Positions 31,606 through 41,626 of a stretch of DNA of 60,104 nucleotides are shown here, piece after piece. The notes below the pieces were generated by a model. It worked only from the letters and a program-made list of their open reading frames with translations, searched no databases and had not been told where the DNA came from. This DNA is from an uncultured Acidimicrobiaceae bacterium (lineage in GTDB: Bacteria > Actinomycetota > Acidimicrobiia > Acidimicrobiales > RAAP-2): the NCBI GenBank assembly GCA_903873395.1, contig CAIQOJ010000009.1, positions 1 to 60,104 on the forward strand. The letters are read 5' to 3'. A program made the position numbers and the translations under genes. The stretch's first letter is position 1; the number at the start of each line of letters is the position of its first letter.

Positions 31606-33867
31606 TCAACCACCGTGATACTGGCGGGGCACTCCCGATGCCGAGGCCGTGACCGGCGGCGATGCCACCCCAGGGCCTGGTGCGTCGAGCGGTCGTCCGG
31701 CGATCCTGGCCCGACCCATGGACGTGGCTGGAGGAAGGATCCGAGCAGCCAGCCATGCCCCTGCCGTCGCCGTGGGAACAATGTGCACGCCATCACCATC
31801 CCGGAGCAGCACGCCGTTGACGCTGGTGGTGTAGCGACCGGTCGGACAGGCCAGTGCCCCGAAGTCGACGACTCGGACTCCGTCCGGGTGTCCGGCAGCC
31901 ACCTGCCTCACGATCTGGTTGTAGCGGGCGAGTCGGGCCGGAGCGTCTTCAGGCCAGGGCTGGCCATCAGGCTGTTCGCCCGCCGAGAAGCACGGCGTCG
32001 TGAGCAACTCGACGTAGGCGCCGGTAGAGGATGCCACCGTGACGGCCTGCTCGAGTGAGTCACGAATTTTGGCATCCACGCGCGGTTGGCCGACATGTGC
32101 CCACGTCCCACCCACCCAGCGGTCCATGACCTCCCACCGCCCAGCGAGGATCACGGCCACGTCAGGATGGAACTGACGGACAGCGGCACCCCAGAGTGCG
32201 GGCCACTGCGCACCCGAAGGTGCTGTTGGATTGCACTGTTCGACCATCGGATTGGCCGATCCTTCGGCCCGGTAGCGCTCCGTGCGCAAGACACCGCACC
32301 CGACAATGGCGGCATTGTCGAGGCTGACCCCATAGTTCTGCTCGGGTTGAGCCGCCTCCAAGGCGAACCCAAGACGCCAGGCCACCGAGTCCCCCAATAT
32401 GGCGACCTTGACCGTGGGTCCAACCGCGGCCTGGGGTGCCACTCCCCTACTTCCTGCGGTCGGACCGGCCGCTTCAGCGGCCACGGCCCCGGTGGCTGCG
32501 ACGGTGAGACCTACGACACCGGTCATGGCAGCCGCCGTCGTCAGCCAGGCCCGCCACTCGGACAGCGACAGCAGTCGCCCCTGACGGATGGGTAGCTCCA
32601 CCGCGTAATACGACGCTGTCGCTACCGCCACGGTGACGGCGGTGCGGACAGCCAAGAGGGGCAGTCCGACCAGGTGCACCCGGGACGAATCCAGCCACAG
32701 GAACAGAGGAAAGTGCCAGAGGTAGACCCCATACGAAATCACACCCACGTAACGAAGCGCTGGCGTGGCCAACGCCTTGGCCAAGCTGCCGCCTTGAGCA
32801 GTCACCAACGCGAAGAGCAGCACGGCCACCAGAACGGCGACAGCGAGCTCTCCTCCTCCGAACAAGAAACCGGTCGGTCCATCGAGGCGGGCCCATAGGA
32901 CGAGGACGCCCACGAGCGCTGACCATCCGGCAATCTGCCCGCCGGTACGGGCCCACGTCGATCGCAGTTCCCAGGCCCGGATGGGCTTGACGCCAGGGCC
33001 TCGCCGTCGATGCACGTCACGCCGGTGGGCCGGCGGGGCGATGAGCCCGGCTGTTCCTGCAGACGGATGTATCCGGTCGACAGCGAGTTCGGGCACCGGC
33101 ACCGGAGCGCGTCGGCGACGCTCCGCCCACATGGCCATGCCCACAGCCAGTGCAGCTCCCACCAGGATGTCCTGGCAACGGGTGTCTGTGCCCTCGTAGA
33201 GACGAGTGAACGATGCCCCGTGGAGATAGAGGATCCGCATGTCGGCCGCCGAGGCAACAGCACCGACCAACGCCACAGCCAGGACCGGCCAGAGACGGCG
33301 AGAGGGTCGGAGGCGCCTGCCGAGATGAACCAGCCCCAAGACCACCGGTGGCCACACCAAGTAGAACTGCTCCTCGATGGCCAGCGACCACATGTGCTCA
33401 AGCGGCGAGGTCTGAGCCGTTGCGGCGAAGTAGTTCGACCCGCCGACGATGAAGTGCCAGTTCGCCACATACAAGAGGGTCGACAAGGCATCGAGGCGAA
33501 TGCTGCCTGCACCACTCGGACCGGTGAAGACGTAGGTGTAGGCAGCCACGCCCACCAGAACCAGAAGCAGTGCGGGAAGTAGGCGACGTGCCCGGCGGGC
33601 CCAGAACTGGCCGAGACGGATGGTGAAGCGGCGGGCCCACTCGCCGAGTAGCAGCGAGGTGATCAGAAACCCGGACAGCACGAAGAAGATGTTCACGCCG
33701 AGAAAGCCACCGCCGCTCAGCGGAGCACCACCGTGGTACAAGAGGACGCCGAGCACGGCGATAGCTCGCACACCGTCCAGGGCAGGGACGTAGCTGAAGG
33801 CCAACGGTCGACCGCGCGCTGGAATCGAGGGTTCCTTCCTCGATTCGACTTCGGTGGTGGCGTGCAT
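31606..33867 (-). CDS. Membrane acyltransferase 3 with C-terminal SGNH domain (OafA type)
   Basis: A 753-residue protein. Residues about 25-420 are an acyltransferase-3 domain with ten or so helices: YVPALDGVRAIAVLGVLLYH, FLGVNIFFVLSGFLITSLLL, and PLEHMWSLAIEEQFYLVWP with the conserved histidines and glutamates. An insert of about 70 basic residues (RRRRAPVPV onward, about 250-310) interrupts the helices on one side. The extracytoplasmic SGNH domain starts at KVAILGDSVAWRLG near residue 490. Such enzymes O-acetylate cell-wall or surface glycans. Single gene; start ATG 33867. Confidence 0.9.
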   Translation of the reverse strand: MHATTEVESRKEPSIPARGRPLAFSYVPALDGVRAIAVLGVLLYHGGAPLSGGGFLGVNIFFVLSGFLITSLLLGEWARRFTIRLGQFWARRARRLLPALLLVLVGVAAYTYVFTGPSGAGSIRLDALSTLLYVANWHFIVGGSNYFAATAQTSPLEHMWSLAIEEQFYLVWPPVVLGLVHLGRRLRPSRRLWPVLAVALVGAVASAADMRILYLHGASFTRLYEGTDTRCQDILVGAALAVGMAMWAERRRRAPVPVPELAVDRIHPSAGTAGLIAPPAHRRDVHRRRGPGVKPIRAWELRSTWARTGGQIAGWSALVGVLVLWARLDGPTGFLFGGGELAVAVLVAVLLFALVTAQGGSLAKALATPALRYVGVISYGVYLWHFPLFLWLDSSRVHLVGLPLLAVRTAVTVAVATASYYAVELPIRQGRLLSLSEWRAWLTTAAAMTGVVGLTVAATGAVAAEAAGPTAGSRGVAPQAAVGPTVKVAILGDSVAWRLGFALEAAQPEQNYGVSLDNAAIVGCGVLRTERYRAEGSANPMVEQCNPTAPSGAQWPALWGAAVRQFHPDVAVILAGRWEVMDRWVGGTWAHVGQPRVDAKIRDSLEQAVTVASSTGAYVELLTTPCFSAGEQPDGQPWPEDAPARLARYNQIVRQVAAGHPDGVRVVDFGALACPTGRYTTSVNGVLLRDGDGVHIVPTATAGAWLAARILPPATSMGRARIAGRPLDAPGPGVASPPVTASASGVPRQYHGG

Positions 33868-34014
33868 CGACAGCGGGGTCCTTCCGACCTGGTGAGTCCC
33901 GGGGCCCGCAGTCCGGGGTGAAGTACCCAGTTTCGCAGATGGCCCGGTAACTCGTCCATGGTCAGTTACCTGGCCAACAACACCCCAGGATCAGAAGCAC
34001 GGCCAGGCTCAGCG

Positions 34015-35439
34015 TCAGGCGGGGTGCTGCTGCTCCTCGGCGGCTTGGGCGACCACGGCAAGCAGGCGCAGGGAGTCTTCTTCGAGGTGGCGTCGTGCGG
34101 CAAACAAGAGGGCTGCCCCCGGGTACGCCAACGGCAGGACGATCAGGAATGCCGTGCGGAGGTCACCGCCGAACCGTTGGGCGAAATATGCCGTGATCAG
34201 TGGAGCTGCTGCAGTCCCGCAAACCACGCTGACCAGGTTGAACGTGCCAAAACCGGTGCCCCGGAGGTTCGAAGGCACGGCATCGGTCAGACCCGCACGC
34301 AATGCCGGAACCGCCGACGTGGCAAAGAAGAATCCGACTAACTGCAACGGCAGACAAGCAGCCAGCGGCAGGTTGATCAGCGACGCGATGAGACACGTGG
34401 TGGCCACGGTGAGTTCGATTCCAGGCAGCACCACCCGGGCACCGGTGATCCGGGTGACCAGGCGATCGGCCACCCGACCCCCCACGATCACCCCAGGGAT
34501 GCCACCCGCCACCACCATGACTAGGAACGCCATGGTGGCCTGGCCCTGAGTCAGACCTAGTTGCCGCTGGTAGAAGACCGTCATCCACGATGCCACCGCA
34601 GTCAGGACGAACAACACCGCGGACACCCCGGCCAGTGCGAAGCGAAGTGTGGGGATGGAAATGATGACTCGCACATCGCGTGCCACGCCCCTGGCCAGGT
34701 CGGCCACGAACGACCTCACTCCCTGGTCGAACAGCGGTGCTCGGGGGGCGGTTGGATCCACCAGTTCAAGGTGATCTGTGGCGCCAACCTGGACCCGGTC
34801 TGCCGCCCCGCGCACCGGTTCGGGAAGGCGCCAGAGTGCAGCGGCGACAAGCAGTCCCGGCAACGAGGCCACCACCAGTGCCGCTCGCCATCCAAAGGCC
34901 GGACCGACGAGTCCTCCGATGAGGACACCGACACCGGTGCCGACAAAGGCGAGGCTCTGCTGGACCGAGAACGCCCGTCCTCGTCGACCCAGCACGTAGT
35001 AATCGGGAATCAAACTTGACGCCGACGGGTCGGTCACTCCTTGGCCAAAGCCCAGCGCACCACGCAGAACCACAAGAACGCCAAAGCTCGGAGCTGCAGC
35101 ACAGGCGGCCGACACGCCAGACCACACCGTCATGGCGGCCGATGCCGCCTTGGTCCGGCGCCACCGGTCGGCGAGGTAGCCAGCGGGCAGGGTGACCAGT
35201 CCATTGACCAGCACGAAGGCCGACATGAGCAGGCCGATGGCCACGTCGCCCACGCCGAAGTGAGCACGCAACTGCGGGATGAGACCTCGGATCACGTTCT
35301 GATCCAACGAGTCGACCATGAAGGTAAACCCCAGCACCCACATGGGTAGGGCCGACACGGCCCGGTTGTGTTCAGCCGGCGAGGTGGCACCGGCGGCGGG
35401 CCCGCCCGAAGGCGGACCCGACGGACCGGCCCCGTTCAC
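34015..35439 (-). CDS. MFS transporter
   Basis: A 474-residue permease with 12 predicted helices and the MFS loop GYLADRWRRTKAASA after helix 2. A proline/glycine-rich N-terminus precedes helix 1. The GTG start overlaps the stop of the aldehyde dehydrogenase (gtga), giving a coupled two-gene operon. It may move the aldehyde's precursor or product; no substrate can be named. The C-terminus is acidic and cytoplasmic. Confidence 0.88.
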   Translation of the reverse strand: MNGAGPSGPPSGGPAAGATSPAEHNRAVSALPMWVLGFTFMVDSLDQNVIRGLIPQLRAHFGVGDVAIGLLMSAFVLVNGLVTLPAGYLADRWRRTKAASAAMTVWSGVSAACAAAPSFGVLVVLRGALGFGQGVTDPSASSLIPDYYVLGRRGRAFSVQQSLAFVGTGVGVLIGGLVGPAFGWRAALVVASLPGLLVAAALWRLPEPVRGAADRVQVGATDHLELVDPTAPRAPLFDQGVRSFVADLARGVARDVRVIISIPTLRFALAGVSAVLFVLTAVASWMTVFYQRQLGLTQGQATMAFLVMVVAGGIPGVIVGGRVADRLVTRITGARVVLPGIELTVATTCLIASLINLPLAACLPLQLVGFFFATSAVPALRAGLTDAVPSNLRGTGFGTFNLVSVVCGTAAAPLITAYFAQRFGGDLRTAFLIVLPLAYPGAALLFAARRHLEEDSLRLLAVVAQAAEEQQHPA

Positions 35440-36893
35440 ACCGAGGGGGTGTACCCGGCAGGCAGGTTGATGGTCTTCTTCTCCAAGAAGAGCTCAAGCC
35501 CATCGGTTCCGAACTCACGGCCCACGCCGGAATCCTTGTAGCCGCCAAAGGGCGAGGAGAAGTCGATCGGGATGGCCGAGTTGACCATGTACGTACCCGT
35601 TCGGACGCCCCGGGCAACGGCCAGACCGCGATCGTTGTCGGCCGAGTAGACCGCTCCGCACAGCCCGTAGTCCGAGTCGTTGGCGATGCGCACGGCATCC
35701 TCATCGCTGTCATAAGGGATGACCGACAACACCGGGCCGAAGATCTCCTCTTGGGCGATCCGCATCGAGTTGTCGACGTCGATGAACACCGTTGGCTCCA
35801 CGAACCAGCCCGTGTCGATGCCGGCCGGGCGGCCACCACCGATGGCCACCTTGGCTCCCTCGTCCTGGCCGATTCGGATGTAGCCCTCCACCCGATCACG
35901 CTGACGTTCGGCCACGAGTGGGCCCACCTCGGTGGCGGGATCGAGCGGGTCGCCGACCTTGAGCGCTCGGACGGCCTCGACCAGTGCATCGGTCACTTCG
36001 GTGTAGCGGTCGCGAGGGGCGAGGATCCTGGTCAGGGAGATACAGGCCTCGCCGTTGTTCATGATGGCGTTCGGCATCATCAGCGGCAGGGCCTCGTCGA
36101 GGTTCACGTCACCGAGCAGCACGGCGGCGGACTTGCCACCGAGCTCCAAGCTGACCCTCTTCAGATTGGCGCCACAGGCGGCACCGATCTTCTTGCCGGC
36201 CACCGTCGAACCGGTGAAGGAGACCTTGTTCACGTCCTTGTGATTGACCAGGTACTCGCCAACTTCACGGCCGGCCGGCACCACGCTGAGGACACCCTTG
36301 GGCACTCCGGCCTCGGCCAGGATCTCGGCGAAGACGTTGGCGTCGAGCGGAGTCTCCGGGGCCGGCTTGAAGACCACCGAGCTGCCCGAGAGCAGAGCGG
36401 GCGCCAGCTTGGCGGCAGCCAGGAAGAACGGCACGTTCCATGGCGTGATGGCGGCCACGACGCCCACGGGCTCCTTGGTCACCAGGACAGGACCGAGCAG
36501 GCCGTCCTTGACTTCGTCGAAGGCAAAGGTCGAGCCCAGGCCGGCGTAGTACCCAAGGATCATGTTGGGAGCCATCACCTGGGCCAGCAGACCCCAGGAG
36601 ACGGGCGAGCCCATCTCGTTGGTGATCAGCTCGGCCATCTCCTGCATGCGCTCACCCACGAGCTCGGCCGCCCGGGCGAGGACGGCTCCTCGTTCCGAGG
36701 GACTCATGCGAGGCCACGGTCCATTGTCCACAGCATCACGGGCCGCGGCCACGGCACGGTCGATATCGGCTTCCATGGCCTCGGGGCACTGGCCGACGAG
36801 CTCACCCGTCGTGGGCGAATGGACTTCAAAGACATTTGAGGAGGACGGAGCGATCCACTCTCCTCCGATGAACAGGCGGTCGTAGCTCTTCAT
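35436..36893 (-). CDS. Aldehyde dehydrogenase (NAD(P)-dependent)
   Basis: A 485-residue ALDH superfamily enzyme. ITPWNVPFFLAAAKLAPALL, VSFTGSTVAGKKIGA, SLELGGKSAAVLLGDVN and the active-site NNGEACISLTR (Cys 284) are intact, with QEEIFGPVLSVIPY near the end. ATG 36893 follows ggaggg at the proper distance; the longer frame is not protein-like. First gene of an operon with the MFS transporter. The substrate is unknown; family members act on aliphatic or aromatic aldehydes. Confidence 0.9.
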   Translation of the reverse strand: MKSYDRLFIGGEWIAPSSSNVFEVHSPTTGELVGQCPEAMEADIDRAVAAARDAVDNGPWPRMSPSERGAVLARAAELVGERMQEMAELITNEMGSPVSWGLLAQVMAPNMILGYYAGLGSTFAFDEVKDGLLGPVLVTKEPVGVVAAITPWNVPFFLAAAKLAPALLSGSSVVFKPAPETPLDANVFAEILAEAGVPKGVLSVVPAGREVGEYLVNHKDVNKVSFTGSTVAGKKIGAACGANLKRVSLELGGKSAAVLLGDVNLDEALPLMMPNAIMNNGEACISLTRILAPRDRYTEVTDALVEAVRALKVGDPLDPATEVGPLVAERQRDRVEGYIRIGQDEGAKVAIGGGRPAGIDTGWFVEPTVFIDVDNSMRIAQEEIFGPVLSVIPYDSDEDAVRIANDSDYGLCGAVYSADNDRGLAVARGVRTGTYMVNSAIPIDFSSPFGGYKDSGVGREFGTDGLELFLEKKTINLPAGYTPSV

Positions 36894-37077
36894 GGGTCCC
36901 TCCCTGGATGCTGCGGACAAGGCCGACGACGTCGACTCAGCGTGCCCTGCATCGTAGACCCGGAGGCGTCGCTGATGCTCCCGTCCCCACGTTGAAGCGA
37001 GGGCTACGCTCACCGTCGATCCACCATTTCGACCAGTGCAACCGATCGTCAGTGCAACCAGTGAATGGAGCGGTGCC

Positions 37078-38181
37078 GTGCTCTCCCCTCTCGATGACTA
37101 CCCCGTCCATCAGATCTCCGAGCCCATGCGCCATGTGGGCACGTCAGATCGGAACTTCTACGACCGCTACTACTTCAACATCCATCCGACCGGTGACGTT
37201 CTGGGCACCGACGACGAACTCTTCTGTGTCATCGGAGTCGGCCAGTATCCGAATCTCGGCGTTGCCGATGCCTTCGTCTCCGTCAAGTGGGGTGACGACC
37301 ACCGGGTGGTTCGGTCTTCTAAGACCTTGGGAGCCGATCGGATGGACGCCTCGGTCGGGCCCATCCGAGTGGAGGTCAACAAAGGCCTCGAGCAGCTCCG
37401 GGTGATCCTCGAGCCCAACGAATGGGGCCTCGAACTCGATGCCACCTACGACGGCTTCTGCCAAGCCCATCTCGAGTCACGCCACTTCGACCGGCAGTTC
37501 TCCCGAGTCATCTTCGACTCGACCCGCTTCGCTCAGGTCGGCGGGTGGACGGGCACACTTCGGGTGGGCGACCGAGAGATCGACTTGACTCCAGATCGGT
37601 GGTGGGGATCTCGGGACCGATCCTGGGGCATCCGACCGGTCGGCGAGTCCGAGCCCCCTGGGATCCGGGTCACCGACACCGAGGCTGGATTCTTCTGGAT
37701 CTACGCACCCGTCCGGTTCGACGACCACGCCATGATCACCATCATCCAAGAACGGCCCTCGGGCGAACGCATCATGCAAGACGCCCACCGCATCCCCATG
37801 CTGGGAGCCGAGGGTGAGGCCACCTGGCTCGGGCGACCCGAGCACGACGTCCGCTTCGTGCCCGGCACCCGCACCGTCGAAGGAGCCACCCTCTCCTATT
37901 ACGGACCGCGAGGGGAGAAGACGACCGAGGTCGAGGTCGAGCCCCTACTGGCCTTCCCGCTGCTGCTGGGTTCCGGGTATGGCCTCGAACCCGATTGGAA
38001 GCACGGTATGTATCAGGGCGACCTGGCCGTCCAAGGTCAGATCGTCGCCCCGGACCCTGCCTATACGACGTGGGGGCTGACTGAATACGCCGCCCGATTT
38101 ACCTCTGAGGGCAAGGTCGGCTACGGGATGTTCGAGTTTGCCGCCATGGGTCCCCATCGCCAGTACGGATTCGAAAGCTGA
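37078..38181 (+). CDS. AttH/lipocalin-like conserved hypothetical protein
   Basis: A 367-residue soluble protein. The motif DRWWGSRDRSWGIRPVG near residue 180 is the W-G-x-R-D-x-S-W-G signature of the AttH/hydroxyneurosporene-synthase-like beta-barrel pair, and GFFWIYAPVRFDDH follows. These proteins often sit with lipid or terpenoid catabolism genes in Actinobacteria; their reaction is not established. GTG 37078 has ggag seven bases upstream; GTG 37036 is an alternative adding 14 residues. Divergent from the aldehyde dehydrogenase. Confidence 0.7.
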   Translation: MLSPLDDYPVHQISEPMRHVGTSDRNFYDRYYFNIHPTGDVLGTDDELFCVIGVGQYPNLGVADAFVSVKWGDDHRVVRSSKTLGADRMDASVGPIRVEVNKGLEQLRVILEPNEWGLELDATYDGFCQAHLESRHFDRQFSRVIFDSTRFAQVGGWTGTLRVGDREIDLTPDRWWGSRDRSWGIRPVGESEPPGIRVTDTEAGFFWIYAPVRFDDHAMITIIQERPSGERIMQDAHRIPMLGAEGEATWLGRPEHDVRFVPGTRTVEGATLSYYGPRGEKTTEVEVEPLLAFPLLLGSGYGLEPDWKHGMYQGDLAVQGQIVAPDPAYTTWGLTEYAARFTSEGKVGYGMFEFAAMGPHRQYGFES

Positions 38182-38199
38182 GCAGGGTCGTAGCTGCTG

Positions 38200-38445
38200 C
38201 TAGCCGCCCGCCGGTTCAGGGCGGTGGTGTGTGCGCTCGGTCGACACCGGGAACGCCTCGAGCAGTGCTTCAGGGCGCGTGGGGCGAGCGGTGAGATTGC
38301 CAGCGCAGTTGGGACAGACACCGCCATGGACGTTGTGCGCGCACGCAGAACAGAAGGTGCACTCGAACGTGCACATCACTGCATCCGGGTCACCGTTGGG
38401 TAGATCCCGGCCGCACGTCTCGCAGTCCGGTCGCATCTCGAGCAT
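38200..38445 (-). CDS. DUF1272 small zinc-ribbon protein
   Basis: An 81-residue protein with eight cysteines in CxxC-type pairs (C8/C11, C25/C29, C32/C35, C44/C47): MRPDCETCGRDLP, FECTFCSACA and GVCPNCAGNL. This is the DUF1272 pattern, which should bind two zinc ions. The ATG at 38445 follows aaaggag. No function is known for the family. Convergent with the AttH-like gene. Confidence 0.88.
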   Translation of the reverse strand: MLEMRPDCETCGRDLPNGDPDAVMCTFECTFCSACAHNVHGGVCPNCAGNLTARPTRPEALLEAFPVSTERTHHRPEPAGG

Positions 38446-38555
38446 CGGCGTCTCCTTTCATCACCACTGTCGTTGGCTTGATCATCTGACTGCATCGACG
38501 AGGGACTGACCAGTAACTCATCGCTGTCAGCCGTGTGAGCGACCGGCGACGCAGT

Positions 38556-38615
38556 GACTGATGCCAGTAGGACTGGTGCCAGTACGACTAATGCCACAAC
38601 TGCTGGTGCCATCGG
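38556..38615. repeat. 15-bp tandem repeat, four imperfect units
   Basis: Units at 38556, 38571, 38586 and 38601 (gactgatgccagtag and variants). The period is a multiple of three; on the minus strand the repeat would encode a hydrophobic stretch (VVALVVLAPVLLASV), but no separate gene is called. It lies 110-170 bp upstream of the DUF1272 gene. Confidence 0.65.
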
Positions 38616-38692
38616 CACTCACCGGCCGTTGAGCCGAGCCATCGCCATGCACTCGCTCAATCCGTCATCAAAAGGAGGTTCGTCAGAACGAT

Positions 38693-40147
38693 CTAGCGAA
38701 GGTCCCACCCGGTGCGCTCGGCGCACCACGCCCACAGGGCTGCGGCGGCATCGCGTTCATCCTGGGCCGACAAGCGTGTCCAAGGGACCTTGTTCTCCCA
38801 TCGAGGGCGCCGATCCAACCAGAACAGGCCGGTGGTATCGATCCCTTCGGGGGCACCGGCCAACCACACCACCGTGTCGACGCCTTGGGCCGGCGTGCGC
38901 AGAATTGGTCCCATGACCTTGGCGAATGCCGGAATTGAGTGCTGAACCCCTGGCGTGTCTGCCCAACCGGGGTGCATGGCATGGAAGGCCACGCCCTCAC
39001 CGTCACACCGTCTCACCCACTCGGACAGCAGGACCAGCTGCGCCCGCTTGGCCTTGGCGTAGGCCACCGTTCCGTCGTAGTTCTCGGGACCCATCTCCAA
39101 GGTGGCGAGATCGAAACGCTGGGTGTACATGCCTCCTGAAGACACCTGGATCACCCGGGAGGGTGCCGCTGCCTCGAGGGCGGGCAGGAGCAGCCCCGTC
39201 AACAGATAGGGAGCGGCAACCTGCGAGGCCACCGTGAGCTCGAGTCCGGTCGAGTTCGTCGTCCGATCCTTGGACAGGGCGCCGGCATTGTGGACCAGGA
39301 TGTCGAGCCGGTCGTGCTCAGCGAGGAACTGTTCGGCGAGTCCACGCACCTGGTCGAACTCTCCCATGTCGGCCAGCAGGGTCGACACCTCAGCATCGGG
39401 GGCGACAGCCCGCACGCGGGCTGCGGCTTGATCAGCACGCTCGGCTCCACGAGCCGTCATCACCACTGAGGCGCCCAGCGAGGCCAGTTCGGTGGCAGCA
39501 GCCAGACCAAGTCCGGAGGTGGCGCCGGTGACCAGCGCCACCTTGCCGTCGAGTCGGGCCGGAGGCGTCCAACCAGCCACCGTGCGCCGCACATCGGGCC
39601 CGATGGCACTGAAGCTGCCCACCACGGTGGCTTCCAGAGCCTCGTCCACGATGCGCGAGACCAGCCGTCCACCTGGTGGGTGGCCAGAACCCGATCCTCC
39701 GGATGTGGCCGCCGGGTCACCGAGGGCCTTACGCAGACCATTGAGTCCTGCAGATCCCAAGCGGTCGAAGAACGGACCGAGGAGGAAGTTGGCTGGAGCG
39801 AGACTGCCGCGCAGGGTCAACTGGGCGTCATAGGTGAGAAGTGACCCTCCGCCGGCCTGAGGCACCACGGTCACCGTGTCCTCGGACCTGACCGTGGACG
39901 ACTCGGCCACCAGGACCACTCGGTGAGGCCGTTCGTAGGTGACGATGCGGTAGTCGAGGGGCAACTTCCGCGGTCCTGCAGCGACCATGAGCCGAAAGGT
40001 GCTCCCGGAACCGATGGGGTCATCACCGATGCGCTCGGCCGACAACGTGCCTGGATCCCACTCGGCCGCATTGGCGAAGTTGGCGAGGTAGTCGAAGGCA
40101 TCCTCGCTCGATCGTTCCGACCGAACTGTTCCCCGGAATCGAGCCAC
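38693..40147 (-). CDS. SRPBCC-short-chain dehydrogenase fusion
   Basis: A 484-residue two-domain protein. Residues 1-140 are a START/SRPBCC lipid-binding fold (MARFRGTVRSERSSEDAFDY, then EWDPGTLSAERIGDDPIGSG). Residues about 200-484 are an SDR of the DHRS12/retinol-dehydrogenase type: VALVTGATSGLGLAAATELA, DILVHNAGALSK and the catalytic YAKAK (Tyr about 370). The first domain could bind a hydrophobic substrate and present it to the second. Cytoplasmic. It is divergent from the FAD/DUF1365/CFA operon, which also points to lipid metabolism. Confidence 0.85.
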   Translation of the reverse strand: MARFRGTVRSERSSEDAFDYLANFANAAEWDPGTLSAERIGDDPIGSGSTFRLMVAAGPRKLPLDYRIVTYERPHRVVLVAESSTVRSEDTVTVVPQAGGGSLLTYDAQLTLRGSLAPANFLLGPFFDRLGSAGLNGLRKALGDPAATSGGSGSGHPPGGRLVSRIVDEALEATVVGSFSAIGPDVRRTVAGWTPPARLDGKVALVTGATSGLGLAAATELASLGASVVMTARGAERADQAAARVRAVAPDAEVSTLLADMGEFDQVRGLAEQFLAEHDRLDILVHNAGALSKDRTTNSTGLELTVASQVAAPYLLTGLLLPALEAAAPSRVIQVSSGGMYTQRFDLATLEMGPENYDGTVAYAKAKRAQLVLLSEWVRRCDGEGVAFHAMHPGWADTPGVQHSIPAFAKVMGPILRTPAQGVDTVVWLAGAPEGIDTTGLFWLDRRPRWENKVPWTRLSAQDERDAAAALWAWCAERTGWDLR

Positions 40148-40372
40148 TAGACACTCCTCTCACATCGCCGGGCCCGGCCAGTCGACCAAGATCCCGTTCC
40201 TCCGGCCATCCGCTCCGAAGGTCAGCCACGAACCATCAGGTGATGAGCGTACCCACCAGGCCCGAGGCTTCTGTCGCCAGCGTGCGCCTCCCATCGTGAC
40301 CCGCCATCGGGACCGGTACAGTCAAGGCAAGGCACAGAGGTCCATGCCGGACAGAGCGGTGGGGAGCAGGAC

Positions 40373-41626
40373 GTGGGTATGAGGATCGCCATCGTGGGCA
40401 CCGGGGTATCCGGCCTGGTGGCCGCACACCTGCTGTCCCGACGACACGATGTCGTGCTGTTCGAGCAGGATGAGCGGCCGGGCGGGCATGCCCACACGGT
40501 CCGAGTGGATCTTGCCGATGAGACCCATTGGGTCGACACCGGCTTTCTCGTCTACAACGAGCGCAACTACCCCGGCCTGATCGCCCTGTTCGACTCCCTC
40601 GGCGTGGCCACCAAGGCGAGCGATATGAGTTTCGGCGTCGCCGACGAGGTGACAGGCATCGAATGGCGGGGCACCGATGCCGACACGGTCTTTGCCCAAC
40701 GACGGAATCTGATCCGCCCTGCATTCCTCCGCATGCTGGCCGACATCGTGCGCTTCAACAGGCGGGCCCGCTCGCTGCTCACCACGTCGACGGACATGTC
40801 GATCACCTTGGGCGACCTCCTCGACAACGGCCACTGGTCTCGTCAGCTGCTCGATTGGTATCTGATTCCCATGGGGTCGTCGATCTGGTCGGCCGACCCG
40901 ACCACCTTCCTGGACATGCCCGCCCTGACCTTTGCCCGATTTTTCGCCAACCATGGCCTGCTCGACTACGGAAACCAGCCCGATTGGCGAACCGTCGACG
41001 GGGGTTCTCGCCGTTACGTCGAAGCCATACTTACGCCGCTCGGCGATCGACTGCGCCTCAACACGCCGGTACAGGCGATCGTCCGTCGTGACGACGGCGT
41101 AGATGTCACCAGTACGGCGGGCACCGAGCGGTTCGACCAGGTAGTGGTGGCCACACACAGCGACCAGGCTCTGGCGCTCCTGGCCGACCCCTCCGCAGCA
41201 GAACACGAGATCCTGTCGGCCATCCGTTACCAGCCCAATCGCACCACTCTCCATACCGACACCTCGCTCTTGGCGAAGAGCAAGAAGGCATGGGCCAGTT
41301 GGAACTATCACCGACTCCCTGACCACCCGACGGAAGCCACCTTGACCTATCGGCTGGCCAGCCTCCAAGGAATCCAGGCTTCCGAGGAACTCTTGGTCAC
41401 CCTCAACCGCGACGATGCCATCGACCCAGCCAAGGTGCTGTGCACCTTCGACTACGCCCATCCGGTCTACGACGTCGGGACGGTCACCGCCCAGGGGCGC
41501 CATGGCGAGATCAGCGGAACCAACCGCACCTGGTACTGCGGTGCCTACTGGGGCTACGGGTTCCATGAAGATGGTGTCGAGAGTGCCCGGCGAATCTGTC
41601 GGGACTTGGCCGACGAGGACCTGTGA
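40373..41626 (+). CDS. NAD/FAD-dependent amine-oxidase-like flavoprotein (COG2907 type)
   Basis: A 417-residue flavoprotein: MRIAIVGTGVSGLVAAHLLS, FEQDERPGGHAHTVRVD, WVDTGFLVYNERNYPGLIAL and SSIWSADPTTFLDMPA are typical of the predicted NAD/FAD-binding proteins found next to DUF1365 and CFA-synthase genes. Its reaction is not settled; a desaturase-like or oxidase step on a fatty acyl chain has been proposed for such clusters. GTG 40373 and ATG 40379 are both possible starts. Its stop overlaps the next gene's GTG (gtga). First gene of a three-gene operon. Confidence 0.87.
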   Translation: MGMRIAIVGTGVSGLVAAHLLSRRHDVVLFEQDERPGGHAHTVRVDLADETHWVDTGFLVYNERNYPGLIALFDSLGVATKASDMSFGVADEVTGIEWRGTDADTVFAQRRNLIRPAFLRMLADIVRFNRRARSLLTTSTDMSITLGDLLDNGHWSRQLLDWYLIPMGSSIWSADPTTFLDMPALTFARFFANHGLLDYGNQPDWRTVDGGSRRYVEAILTPLGDRLRLNTPVQAIVRRDDGVDVTSTAGTERFDQVVVATHSDQALALLADPSAAEHEILSAIRYQPNRTTLHTDTSLLAKSKKAWASWNYHRLPDHPTEATLTYRLASLQGIQASEELLVTLNRDDAIDPAKVLCTFDYAHPVYDVGTVTAQGRHGEISGTNRTWYCGAYWGYGFHEDGVESARRICRDLADEDL

